Part shown: positions 1 through 7,196 of the stretch, one piece after another
Numbering within the stretch: position 1 is the first letter of the stretch
Layout of the letters: the number at the start of each line of letters is the position of its first letter
Origin: Labilibaculum manganireducens
Lineage (GTDB): Bacteria; Bacteroidota; Bacteroidia; Bacteroidales; Marinifilaceae
NCBI RefSeq assembly: GCF_002843385.1
Contig: NZ_MVDE01000024.1
Coordinates: 1 to 64,000 of the forward strand
Direction of reading: 5' to 3'
DNA length: 64,000 nt
Position numbers and translations under genes: made by a program
The notes under the pieces: generated by a model
What the model was told of the DNA's origin: nothing
Seen by the model: only the letters and a program-made list of their open reading frames with translations
Databases searched by the model: none

Positions 1-383
1 CAAAACTTTAGGTTTATTCTTTATCTTTGAATACTCCATGGGGTACACCTTATTATTGGTTTGTCGTAGAAACAATAATAAGTAAATATGTGTTATCTCA
101 TGGTTTTTTTAATCGATATAACCTCTAATGTATTGAAATATTTAAAGCATAAAATCAGGTTTGGCGACTAATGATACCGAAATATATTCCAATTCATTCC
201 TTTACTAAAACGGTTCCTCAGAACAAAAAACAGGCCATTATCATAAGGATTTTAGGACTATTAAAAAAAAATGATCTTTTTTCTCACCATTATTTCTTTC
301 CACTATCAAATTACGAACCAATACAATAAAGCTAACCAACCTCACTTCCTCTTGGGAAATATAGATATTTCTGCCATTTTCAG
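1..383. other. Intergenic stretch without a recognised gene
   Basis: This AT-rich segment at the window edge has no open reading frame that looks like a protein and no RNA gene I recognise. It leads into the promoter of the tRNA array. A gene ending just left of the window cannot be excluded. Confidence 0.5.
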
Positions 384-415
384 TTTGCGATTTCCATTTA
401 ATCACTCTATATTTG
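384..415 (+). promoter_or_regulatory. Bacteroidota-type promoter of the tRNA-Lys array
   Basis: TTTG at 384-387 and TATATTTG at 408-415 are separated by 20 bases. This matches the known Bacteroidota housekeeping consensus (TTTG, about 19-21 bases, TAnnTTTG). Transcription would start a few bases after 415, some 20-25 bases before the first tRNA. No other good promoter was seen inside the array, so it probably drives all six tRNAs. Confidence 0.75.
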
Positions 416-442
416 CATCGCTTTAAAAAACGAAGTTTATCT

Positions 443-515
443 GATTCCTTAGCTCAGCTGGTAGAGCACATCACTTTTAATGATGGGGTCCTGGGTTCGA
501 ACCCCAGAGGGATCA
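443..515 (+). tRNA. tRNA-Lys (UUU), copy 1
   Basis: A 73-base cloverleaf is visible. The acceptor GATTCCT pairs with AGGGATC (one T-G wobble), the D stem is GCTC/GAGC, the anticodon arm is CATCA-CTTTTAA-TGATG with anticodon TTT, and the T arm is CTGGG-TTCGAAC-CCCAG, followed by discriminator A. The 3' CCA is not encoded, so it must be added after processing. This is the first of six copies in one probable transcript. Confidence 0.97.
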
Positions 516-550
516 CAAAGACAACCAAAGTCTTCAAAAAAAATAAGGAG

Positions 551-623
551 GATTCCTTAGCTCAGCTGGTAGAGCACATCACTTTTAATGATGGGGTCCT
601 GGGTTCGAACCCCAGAGGGATCA
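551..623 (+). tRNA. tRNA-Lys (UUU), copy 2
   Basis: The sequence is identical to copy 1 over all 73 bases, with anticodon TTT and no encoded CCA. It begins 108 bases after copy 1. The spacer carries a small inverted repeat (AAGAC/GTCTT) and ends in AAGGAG next to the mature 5' end. Confidence 0.97.
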
Positions 624-659
624 CTAAAGACAACCAAAAGTCTTCAAAAAAATAAGGAG

Positions 660-732
660 GATTCCTTAGCTCAGCTGGTAGAGCACATCACTTTTAATGA
701 TGGGGTCCTGGGTTCGAACCCCAGAGGGATCA
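660..732 (+). tRNA. tRNA-Lys (UUU), copy 3
   Basis: This copy is identical in sequence to the other array copies. It starts 109 bases after copy 2, because the spacer has CCAAAAG where other spacers have CCAAAG. Confidence 0.97.
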
Positions 733-767
733 CTAAAGACAACCAAAGTCTTCAAAAAAATAAGGAG

Positions 768-840
768 GATTCCTTAGCTCAGCTGGTAGAGCACATCACT
801 TTTAATGATGGGGTCCTGGGTTCGAACCCCAGAGGGATCA
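768..840 (+). tRNA. tRNA-Lys (UUU), copy 4
   Basis: This copy is identical to the other array copies and starts 108 bases after copy 3. The 108/109 alternation of spacers continues through it. Confidence 0.97.
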
Positions 841-876
841 CTAAAGACAACCAAAAGTCTTCAAAAAAATAAGGAG

Positions 877-949
877 GATTCCTTAGCTCAGCTGGTAGAG
901 CACATCACTTTTAATGATGGGGTCCTGGGTTCGAACCCCAGAGGGATCA
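877..949 (+). tRNA. tRNA-Lys (UUU), copy 5
   Basis: This copy is identical to the other array copies and starts 109 bases after copy 4. The same spacer hairpin (AAGAC/GTCTT) stands on both sides. Confidence 0.97.
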
Positions 950-984
950 CTAAAGACAACCAAAGTCTTCAAAAAAATAAGGAG

Positions 985-1057
985 GATTCCTTAGCTCAGC
1001 TGGTAGAGCACATCACTTTTAATGATGGGGTCCTGGGTTCGAACCCCAGAGGGATCA
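985..1057 (+). tRNA. tRNA-Lys (UUU), copy 6
   Basis: This is the last copy of the array, identical to the others and 108 bases after copy 5. A strong terminator hairpin follows directly, so the operon contains tRNA-Lys only. Confidence 0.97.
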
Positions 1058-1060
1058 CAA

Positions 1061-1092
1061 AAAACCACCAAATTGCATTTGGTGGTTTTTTT
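1061..1092 (+). terminator. Rho-independent terminator of the tRNA-Lys operon
   Basis: ACCACCAAAT and ATTTGGTGGT form a perfect stem around the loop TGC, flanked by A and T runs, with seven T residues on the 3' side. Confidence 0.9.
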
Positions 1093-1339
1093 ATATCCAA
1101 AAAGAAAATGCTGCACTTGTGTCTTTTTACTATTCAAAATGTAGACCGTGCACAGCAGCAGGTAACAAAGCAAAAACATACAATTTCCCGGGCAATTGTT
1201 CCAAACAAAAAGACAAAAGGCAGATACTGCAGGCTAAGGTGTGCCAAACAAAAATGAAACCTTTGTATGCAATGTCCCTACCATACAACAACAAAAATTA
1301 CTCTTTGAAAGCACCCCTGAACCTGAGCAAGTTCATTGC
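1093..1339. other. Intergenic stretch, no convincing gene
   Basis: A 90-codon open frame (1119-1391) runs through here, but it overlaps the dyad operator before the Fic gene and has no recognisable domain or composition typical of a protein. I see only a 20-base segment at 1295-1314 that recurs at 2044-2063, where the similarity continues weakly. Confidence 0.4.
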
Positions 1340-1409
1340 AGCTCATTTTTTGGAGAAATACAGCTCAAATATTAGCGATTGTGAGCTTTAAAATGTAGAT
1401 TTATGAGCT
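1340..1409. promoter_or_regulatory. Symmetric array of four TGAGCT half-sites before the Fic gene
   Basis: AGCTCA starts at 1340 and 1362, and TGAGCT starts at 1382 and 1404. Each pair is spaced exactly 22 bases, and the whole array is symmetric about position 1374.5. A TAGATTTA near-match to the -7 element (1396-1403) lies within it, and the ATG of the Fic remnant is at 1422. The layout suggests an autoregulatory operator read by the winged-helix domain at the N-terminus of the Fic protein. The arrangement is seen directly; the regulator is inferred. Confidence 0.6.
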
Positions 1410-1421
1410 AAAATTATTGCA

Positions 1422-1835
1422 ATGATTGATTCAAGAGACCAGCAGATAATCTCCTATATTAAGAAAGTTGGAGCAAGTTCTTCAAAAGAGGTGCATGAGA
1501 ATGTGGATATTTCGGTAAGCTATGCAACACTGAAAAAGAATTTTGTCTAAATTAATAAATGAAAAATATTTATCAGCAATAGGACAAGGGAAAGGTACTA
1601 GATATTGGTGCTGATTTCCTATATTCAGCCGTTTATGGATGGAAACAAGAGAACTGCCCGAATTGTAAGTAATGCTATTTTAATAAATGAGAAATATTGT
1701 CCGTTATCTTTTAGAACTGTAGATTCTATTGACTATAAAAAAGCAATGTTGCTGTTCTATGAGCAGAATAATATTTCGAGTTTTAAAGAAATCTTTATTA
1801 ATCAGTTTGAGTTTGCTGTGAATACATACTTTTGA
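1422..1835 (+). pseudogene. Fic-domain protein remnant (frameshift plus internal deletion)
   Basis: An N-terminal winged-helix piece starts at 1422 (MIDSRDQQIISYIKKVG...). It hits a stop at 1548 because of an apparent extra A in the run of five As near 1532. In the shifted frame it continues as SKLINEKYLSAIGQGKG and TRYW to about 1608. A third frame then carries the Fic C-terminus with the signature QPFMDGNKRTAR and ends in FEFAVNTYF. The middle of a normal Fic protein, perhaps over 200 residues including the inhibitory helix region, is absent. Fic enzymes usually AMPylate proteins. The motif has Gln where many Fic proteins have the catalytic His; I recall related Bacteroidota proteins with QPF, so this may be family-specific. 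The gene cannot make a working enzyme as read. Confidence 0.8.
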
Positions 1836-2122
1836 AAGTAAAGACGTGCCACAGCCAAGCAGGTTACTACCAAGCTATTAGCCTGACAGAGAACTTCCCG
1901 AACTGGATTTATTAATAGACCAAACAGTTAAAAGACTGAATGCAACTCCCCTAAGCTATTTAGCGATGTTCGTAATTTAAAATTGGGCTTCACAAAATAC
2001 AAATAAGTAAATTTATCCGGATTGCTTACCAGTCACGCTGATGAAATTACTCTTTGAAAGCACGCAAGAACCTTAACAAAACATTGGCGGTCATAAAAAA
2101 CAACCGCATTATACCGAAATAA
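1836..2122. other. Intergenic stretch, possible gene debris
   Basis: No intact frame is present. The segment holds the second copy (2044-2063) of a 20-base sequence also found at 1295-1314. Beyond the exact match both copies share GAACCT and CAA at matching offsets, so they may be decayed copies of one ancestral sequence. Confidence 0.35.
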
Positions 2123-2683
2123 ATGATCAAAAAACAGACAAAGATTCCCGACCAATCAATTCTGAATGAAAACAAGACCATATTCCACTATATTGATAGT
2201 TTTCAAAGCGATTTTATGAGCCACGAATTGGATTATGACATAATTAGTATCGGAAAATTATTCTTCAACAGCAGTCCCAAATGGGCTGATAACTTAATGT
2301 CATTCAGAGATAAAATAGTAGGAATGTTTGGGTTAAAAACAGCTTCTCAGCTTACTGCCGAACAAAGGGACACAGATAGTTTTACGTTTGAGCCTGGTGA
2401 GCAACTCGATATCTTTAAACTTTATACCAGAACAGAAAATGAACTTATTATGGGTGAGGATGATAAACACCTAAGCTTTCGATTTTCATTATTGCTTGAG
2501 AATATAAATGATGGTACTATAAAACAGAGGATTACATTAACAACGGGAGTTGAATTTAAAAATTTATTTGGCCGGCTTTATTTTTTCCCAGTCAAGCCAT
2601 TTCATCAACTTATTGTAAAAAGAACGTTGAAAAAAATGATTCGGAAGATAGAAAAGGAAATTTGTAAACCCACAAGCTTATAA
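2123..2683 (+). CDS. DUF2867-family protein
   Basis: The 186-residue protein resembles the DUF2867 family of small soluble proteins with unknown function. Family-like features are YIDSFQ near the start, a stretch on a small group facing a hydrophobic core (FFNSSPKWADNLMSFRDKI), GLKTASQ, and a C-terminal FFPVKPFHQLIVKRTLKKM segment. No signal peptide or membrane segment is seen. It stands alone between the Fic remnant and the LacI gene on the other strand, in a patch of broken sequence, so it may be accessory. I can assign no biochemical role. Start chosen at the only early ATG. Confidence 0.7.
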   Translation: MIKKQTKIPDQSILNENKTIFHYIDSFQSDFMSHELDYDIISIGKLFFNSSPKWADNLMSFRDKIVGMFGLKTASQLTAEQRDTDSFTFEPGEQLDIFKLYTRTENELIMGEDDKHLSFRFSLLLENINDGTIKQRITLTTGVEFKNLFGRLYFFPVKPFHQLIVKRTLKKMIRKIEKEICKPTSL

Positions 2684-2758
2684 AGCATTTTTAATTGCAG
2701 GCAACTTTAATGAGGAAGACCAAAACCATAAAACCGCAGCACGCAACACGCAACACCT

Positions 2759-3793
2759 CTACTGACAATACATTACATTCTCTTTGTTGATAATATCCAA
2801 TGGCATGAATTGATGCAAAGGCACATCTGTTTTTAAAACAATGTTTTTGTACAAAGACTGCATGCCTAAATAGCCTTGCATTTTAGGCTTTTGATGAATC
2901 AGATAATCGATAGCTCCGCAATTTAGCAATCGTAAATTTGATTGCAGTAAATCGTAACCTACAACCCGTAACCGATTTGTTTCTTTGAACTGAATTAACT
3001 GCTCGGCCAGCTTATAGGTTTTTGAATTGGGAATAAAAAGATGAACCGGATTTTCATGTTTCAAGAGTACGTTCAAGAAATCATCGGCAGTAATCTGATC
3101 TTTTTCAAGGTTTACCTCATGAATATTCGCATGCTTAATCTCATTTTCGTCGAAATAGCTTCGAAAACCTTCTATTCTGTTTTTAATGATTTGCTCTTTA
3201 ATATCCGATTCGCTGAAGGTGGTGATGTAAATCTCGTAATCCGACAAATATTTATCGTGCAGCAGGCTAGCGCCCAAAACGCCGCTTCGGTACGAATCCT
3301 GACCAATAAAAGTGAGCTGTCCTGCATCAATAATGTTTGAATCAACAAACACATATGGTTTTCCTTTTTCCCTTAATTTGCACAGCAAATCGGTTTGCTG
3401 ATGAAATGCCGACGGAGCAATAATAAAACCATCTGCATCGGAATCCAATATCTGATTCAGCTGCATTGCCTGAGAACCATCGTTGGACACAAAACAATAA
3501 CCGGCTGTAAAACCCATTTGTGCAAATTCTGCACAGCCTTCTTCTATGCCCTCTTTAAGCATCAGCCAGTAGTTGTTTTCCTCAGGCAAAATTACCGAAA
3601 TCCGATAGGTCTTATTTAGCTTTAAATGACGCGCCATTACATTTGAGGAATAATTCCCTTCTTTAGCAATTTTGAGCACTTTATCGCGGGTTGCTTCTGC
3701 CACACGTCCCCTATTGTGCAAAACTCTATCGACTGTACCAATTGATACATCTGCTTTTCGGGCTATTTCCTTAATTGTAATTCGATTCACCAT
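2759..3793 (-). CDS. LacI-family transcriptional regulator
   Basis: The 344-residue protein starts with a LacI-type helix-turn-helix (ITIKEIARKADVSIGTVDRV, residues about 5-25) and the hinge region (MARHLKLNKTYRISVILP). A periplasmic-binding-protein-like effector domain follows from about residue 60 to the end. It is divergent from uxaB-uxaA with 183 bases between. That gap contains a perfect 18-base palindrome with the central CG typical of LacI operators, so the protein most likely represses the galacturonate genes and itself. The effector is probably a galacturonate pathway intermediate; this is inference from the neighbours. Regulators of this domain order with long effector domains are common in Bacteroidota. 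Confidence 0.85.
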   Translation of the reverse strand: MVNRITIKEIARKADVSIGTVDRVLHNRGRVAEATRDKVLKIAKEGNYSSNVMARHLKLNKTYRISVILPEENNYWLMLKEGIEEGCAEFAQMGFTAGYCFVSNDGSQAMQLNQILDSDADGFIIAPSAFHQQTDLLCKLREKGKPYVFVDSNIIDAGQLTFIGQDSYRSGVLGASLLHDKYLSDYEIYITTFSESDIKEQIIKNRIEGFRSYFDENEIKHANIHEVNLEKDQITADDFLNVLLKHENPVHLFIPNSKTYKLAEQLIQFKETNRLRVVGYDLLQSNLRLLNCGAIDYLIHQKPKMQGYLGMQSLYKNIVLKTDVPLHQFMPLDIINKENVMYCQ

Positions 3794-3818
3794 CTAAAAA
3801 AAACTTCTGTTTATTATG

Positions 3819-3853
3819 CAAATGTAAGCACAATATACTATATTTGTCGCAAA
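3819..3853 (-). promoter_or_regulatory. Candidate promoter of the LacI-family gene
   Basis: On the minus strand TACATTTG (3826-3819) fits the TAnnTTTG element, with TTTG (3853-3850) 23 bases upstream. The predicted start lies about 20 bases before the ATG at 3793. The spacing is at the long end of the usual range. Confidence 0.45.
3839..3846 (+). promoter_or_regulatory. Candidate -7 element of the uxaB-uxaA promoter
   Basis: TATATTTG fits TAnnTTTG and is the same octamer as in the tRNA promoter. No good upstream TTTG was found at the right distance. Transcription from here would run into both candidate operators before reaching uxaB at 3977. Confidence 0.4.
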
Positions 3854-3867
3854 GTGTTAACGTACAC
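3854..3867. promoter_or_regulatory. Possible second LacI-type operator (imperfect)
   Basis: GTGTTAACGTACAC is palindromic at 12 of 14 positions around a central CG. It overlaps the predicted transcription start from the element at 3839-3846. Its centre is about 59 bases from that of the perfect operator, so one repressor could bridge both. Confidence 0.35.
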
Positions 3868-3910
3868 GCAAAATATATCCTTTATTCGTAAAGGTTTTTT
3901 TACTAAAATA

Positions 3911-3928
3911 TGCGGTAACGTTACCGCA
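3911..3928. promoter_or_regulatory. LacI-type operator between lacI-like gene and uxaB
   Basis: TGCGGTAACGTTACCGCA is a perfect 18-base palindrome with the central AACGTT found in many LacI-family operators. It lies in the divergent gap, 48 bases before the uxaB start, which supports repression of uxaB-uxaA by the adjacent regulator. Confidence 0.8.
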
Positions 3929-3976
3929 AATAAATTGAATCGCAATTTCTTCACATTTATTTTAAAAAATTAAGTT

Positions 3977-5398
3977 ATGAGACAGTTAAATAGAGAAACA
4001 GTACCATCACAAGAATTACCAATTAAAATTCTTCAATTTGGAGAAGGAAACTTTTTACGTGCCTTTGTTGATTGGATGATTGACATCATGAACAAAGAAC
4101 ACAATTACAATTCGGGTGTGGCTATTGTTCAACCAATCGAATTTGGTATGACTGATCTTCTAAGAAAACAAGATAATCTATATCACCATATTTACCGCGG
4201 ACTAAAAGACGGAAAGGCAATCAGCGAAACCAGGCTAATCTCTTGCGTTCAAAAAGCAATCAACCCATTCGAACAAAAGAAAGAATACGATGATTTGGCG
4301 ATTCTGAATGAATTGGAATTGGTGATTTCGAACACAACCGAAGCTGGTATTGTTTTTAAAGCAGACGACTGTCCTAAAGAAGGCGAATTGGCTTCCACCT
4401 ATCCTGGAAAATTGACACAGTTGCTTTTGAGCCGATTCAATCATTTTAATGGAGATACTGCCAAAGGATTGAAATTTATTCCTGTTGAATTGATCGACAA
4501 AAATGGTGAGAAGCTTAAAAAAGCAATTTTAGACTATGCCAAATTATGGGATTTATCGGAAGAGTTTACTCAATGGGTTGACAAATCCAATTATTTTGCA
4601 AATACTTTAGTAGACCGTATTGTTCCAGGATATCCAAAAGACGAAATTGACGAAATTAAAAAATCAATCGGTTTTGATGACAATTTAGTGGTATCCTCTG
4701 AAATTTTCCACTTGTGGGTAATTGAAGGATGTGAAGAAATTCAAAAAGCTTTTCCTGCTGACAAATGTGGCTTGAATGTGATCTATACAAAAGATTTATC
4801 GCCTTACCGCACCCGAAAAGTTCGTATTCTGAATGGTGCTCACACATCAATGGTTCCGGTTGCTTTGCTAAACAGTATTGAAACAGTTCGCGAATCGGTT
4901 GAAAGCGATAATGTAGGTGAATTTGTCCGTCACATCATTTTCAATGAAATTGCACCAACTATAAATCTGCCAAAAGCAGAATTGGAATTGTATGCAACAG
5001 AGGTTTTGGAACGATTCATGAATCCATACATTCATCATGAGTTAAAATCTATCGCCCTAAACTCAATATCGAAATACAAAGTACGTGTATTGCCTTCATT
5101 ACTTGACTATTTGAACACAAACAACAAATTACCGGAAGGATTGGTGCTGGCATTTACCTACTTAATTAAGCTTTATCTATCTGAATCGTTTACCATTCAA
5201 GATAATGATGAAGTAATTGCCTTCTTCTCTGCTCTTTCAGTCACAACTGAAACTCCGGAAGCTATCATCCGTAAAGTATTGGGCGAAGTTTCATTCTGGG
5301 ATACTGATTTAAATCAAATTAACGGTTTAACAGAAATGATGACCAGTCAGTTTGAAAAATTGAATAAAGATGCAGCAATCAGCAACTTTAAATTTTAA
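3977..5398 (+). CDS. uxaB: Tagaturonate reductase (altronate oxidoreductase)
   Basis: The 473-residue protein belongs to the mannitol dehydrogenase-like family of polyol/uronate reductases. It would reduce tagaturonate (from galacturonate by UxaC) to altronate with NADH in the cytoplasm. The N-terminal ILQFGEGNFLRAFVDWMID segment is the family's nucleotide-binding start. KVRILNGAHTSMVPVALL around residue 282 contains the Lys and Asn of the active-site motif. Length matches E. coli UxaB. It is separated by 5 bases from uxaA, so the two are one operon, and it follows a LacI-type operator. No uxaC (isomerase), kdgK or kdgA lies in this window. Confidence 0.92.
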   Translation: MRQLNRETVPSQELPIKILQFGEGNFLRAFVDWMIDIMNKEHNYNSGVAIVQPIEFGMTDLLRKQDNLYHHIYRGLKDGKAISETRLISCVQKAINPFEQKKEYDDLAILNELELVISNTTEAGIVFKADDCPKEGELASTYPGKLTQLLLSRFNHFNGDTAKGLKFIPVELIDKNGEKLKKAILDYAKLWDLSEEFTQWVDKSNYFANTLVDRIVPGYPKDEIDEIKKSIGFDDNLVVSSEIFHLWVIEGCEEIQKAFPADKCGLNVIYTKDLSPYRTRKVRILNGAHTSMVPVALLNSIETVRESVESDNVGEFVRHIIFNEIAPTINLPKAELELYATEVLERFMNPYIHHELKSIALNSISKYKVRVLPSLLDYLNTNNKLPEGLVLAFTYLIKLYLSESFTIQDNDEVIAFFSALSVTTETPEAIIRKVLGEVSFWDTDLNQINGLTEMMTSQFEKLNKDAAISNFKF

Positions 5399-5403
5399 CA
5401 ATC

Positions 5404-7041
5404 ATGAATAAAGCAATCACGATAAACAGCAGCGACAATCTTGCCGTTGCTCTTACAAACCTTGCAAAAGGTGAAGTAATTTGTGTTAATGATATTAATA
5501 TCACTTTACAGGAAGATATTAAGGCGAAACATAAATTTTCAATTCATGATCTTGCTGTTGGCGATGAAATGTTTATGTACGGTTTGGTTGTAGGTACAGC
5601 CAGCAAAGCAATCAAAAGCGGCGAGGCAATTACCGTAAATAATACAGAACACAAGGCAACAGAATACGATCCAAATAAAACAAGCGAGTTTCATTGGACT
5701 GCACCAAATGTAGAGCGGTTCAAAGATAAAACTTTCATGGGTTATCACCGGGCTGACGGACAAGTTGGCACGGCCAATAACTGGTTGGTTCTGCCTTTGG
5801 TATTTTGCGAAAACAGAAATGTTTTAACCCTGAAAAAAGCTTTTGAAAAAGTTTTGGGTAAGAAAAAGACCAATCCATACGAAAATTTAGTTCAGGATAT
5901 GGCTGCCGGTTATCAATCCGGCGTTTCTTTCGAAGGATTGTCATTGGCTAAAGAAGAGGATGTTGATCAAAAACAGGTTTTCGATCAGATAAACATCAAA
6001 TTCATCACCCATGAAGGTGGCTGTGGTGGTACCCGTGAGGACAGCGATAGCTTGTGCAGATTACTGGCAGGTTATTTAAAAAATCCAAATGTGGCTGGAG
6101 CTACCGTATTGAGTTTGGGTTGTCAGAATGCGCAAATAAGCATTTTACAAGCTGCTATTAAAAACCTGGATCCGAACCTTGACAAACCGATCTTAATTTT
6201 TGATCAGCAAACAATTGGCAATGAAGCCGTAATGCTTGAAAAAGCCATTAAAGAAACCTTTAAAGGTTTGGTTGAAGCCAATAAAATTGAACGCAAACCA
6301 GCTCCTCTTTCAAAATTAACCATTGGGTTGGAATGCGGAGGATCTGATGGATTTTCTGGTATCTCGGCCAATCCTGCTTTGGGACGGGTTGCTGATTTAA
6401 TTACTGCCTTAGGCGGTAAGGCAATTCTATCGGAGTTTCCTGAATTGTGCGGCGTTGAACAAGAATTGATGAGCAGAACCGAAAATCCTGAGCACGCTGA
6501 AAAATTCATTACAATCATGCGTGATTATGCACAAGCAGCAATAAATGCAGGATCTGGTTTTGATATGAATCCTTCTCCCGGCAATATTAAAGACGGGCTG
6601 ATTACCGATGCAATGAAATCGGCTGGTGCTTCAAAAAAGGGAGGTTCCTCTCCTATTAATGATGTGCTGGACTATACCGAATACGTAAAACATGATGGTC
6701 TTAGTTTGCTGTGCACACCAGGTAACGATGTTGAATCGACAACCGGATTGGTTGGATCGGGTGCTAATGTAGTTTTGTTTACTACAGGTTTGGGAACGCC
6801 TACGGGTAATCCTGTTGCTCCTGTGCTAAAAGTTTCTTCGAATACTGAGCTATCGAAAAAAATGTCGGACATTATCGATATCAACGCTGGTGTTGTTATT
6901 GATGGTACTCAAACTTTAGACGAGTTGGGAGAAAGCATGTTGGAGCACATTATAAAAGTTGCCAGCGGAGAAATTGAATGCAAAGCGGATCAATTGAATC
7001 AGGAAGATTTTATTCCCTGGAAAAGAGGTGTGTCATTGTAG
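5404..7041 (+). CDS. uxaA: Altronate dehydratase
   Basis: The 545-residue protein has an N-terminal SAF domain (about residues 10-90) and the large altronate/galactarate dehydratase domain with THEGGCGGTRED, LGCQN, ECGGSDGFSGISANPALG and TGLGTPTGNPVAPV motifs. It would dehydrate altronate to 2-keto-3-deoxygluconate, using a metal ion held by conserved Cys and His residues. Length agrees with the single-chain form of the enzyme. It follows uxaB by 5 bases and is closed by a hairpin terminator, so uxaBA is a two-gene operon. The product would go to KDG kinase and aldolase encoded elsewhere. Confidence 0.93.
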   Translation: MNKAITINSSDNLAVALTNLAKGEVICVNDINITLQEDIKAKHKFSIHDLAVGDEMFMYGLVVGTASKAIKSGEAITVNNTEHKATEYDPNKTSEFHWTAPNVERFKDKTFMGYHRADGQVGTANNWLVLPLVFCENRNVLTLKKAFEKVLGKKKTNPYENLVQDMAAGYQSGVSFEGLSLAKEEDVDQKQVFDQINIKFITHEGGCGGTREDSDSLCRLLAGYLKNPNVAGATVLSLGCQNAQISILQAAIKNLDPNLDKPILIFDQQTIGNEAVMLEKAIKETFKGLVEANKIERKPAPLSKLTIGLECGGSDGFSGISANPALGRVADLITALGGKAILSEFPELCGVEQELMSRTENPEHAEKFITIMRDYAQAAINAGSGFDMNPSPGNIKDGLITDAMKSAGASKKGGSSPINDVLDYTEYVKHDGLSLLCTPGNDVESTTGLVGSGANVVLFTTGLGTPTGNPVAPVLKVSSNTELSKKMSDIIDINAGVVIDGTQTLDELGESMLEHIIKVASGEIECKADQLNQEDFIPWKRGVSL

Positions 7042-7108
7042 GATTTACCAGCTTAAATCGTTTATTATAAACCCGTAATACTCAATCGTAATAATTTTGC
7101 GATACCAC

Positions 7109-7150
7109 ACCCGATTGCCAATGCATTTTGCATGAACAATCGGGTTTTTT
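7109..7150 (+). terminator. Terminator of uxaB-uxaA
   Basis: ACCCGATTG at 7109-7117 pairs with CAATCGGGT at 7137-7145, with an inner pairing of ATGCA type in the loop, and a run of T follows. On the opposite strand no T run follows, so it serves the plus-strand operon. Confidence 0.85.
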
Positions 7151-7196
7151 CAATTACAACAACTAAACTGAATTTTATTTTTAAATTAAATTGCTG

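Noticed and set aside
443-1057. Regular repeat/spacer pattern resembling a CRISPR array
   Set aside because: The repeats are 73-base tRNA genes with clear cloverleaf structure, and the spacers are all nearly the same sequence.
413-1257. Open frames through the tRNA array encoding repeats of SLAQLVEHITFNDGVLGSNP
   Set aside because: They are translations of tandem tRNA-Lys genes. This peptide is a well-known artefact of reading tRNA genes as protein.
1119-1391. 90-codon open frame after the tRNA terminator
   Set aside because: It has no recognisable domain, overlaps the symmetric operator and ends just before the Fic start. Composition looks non-coding.
2731-2760. CACGCAA-type short repeats near 2743
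   Set aside because: Only two partial units are present, too short to interpret.
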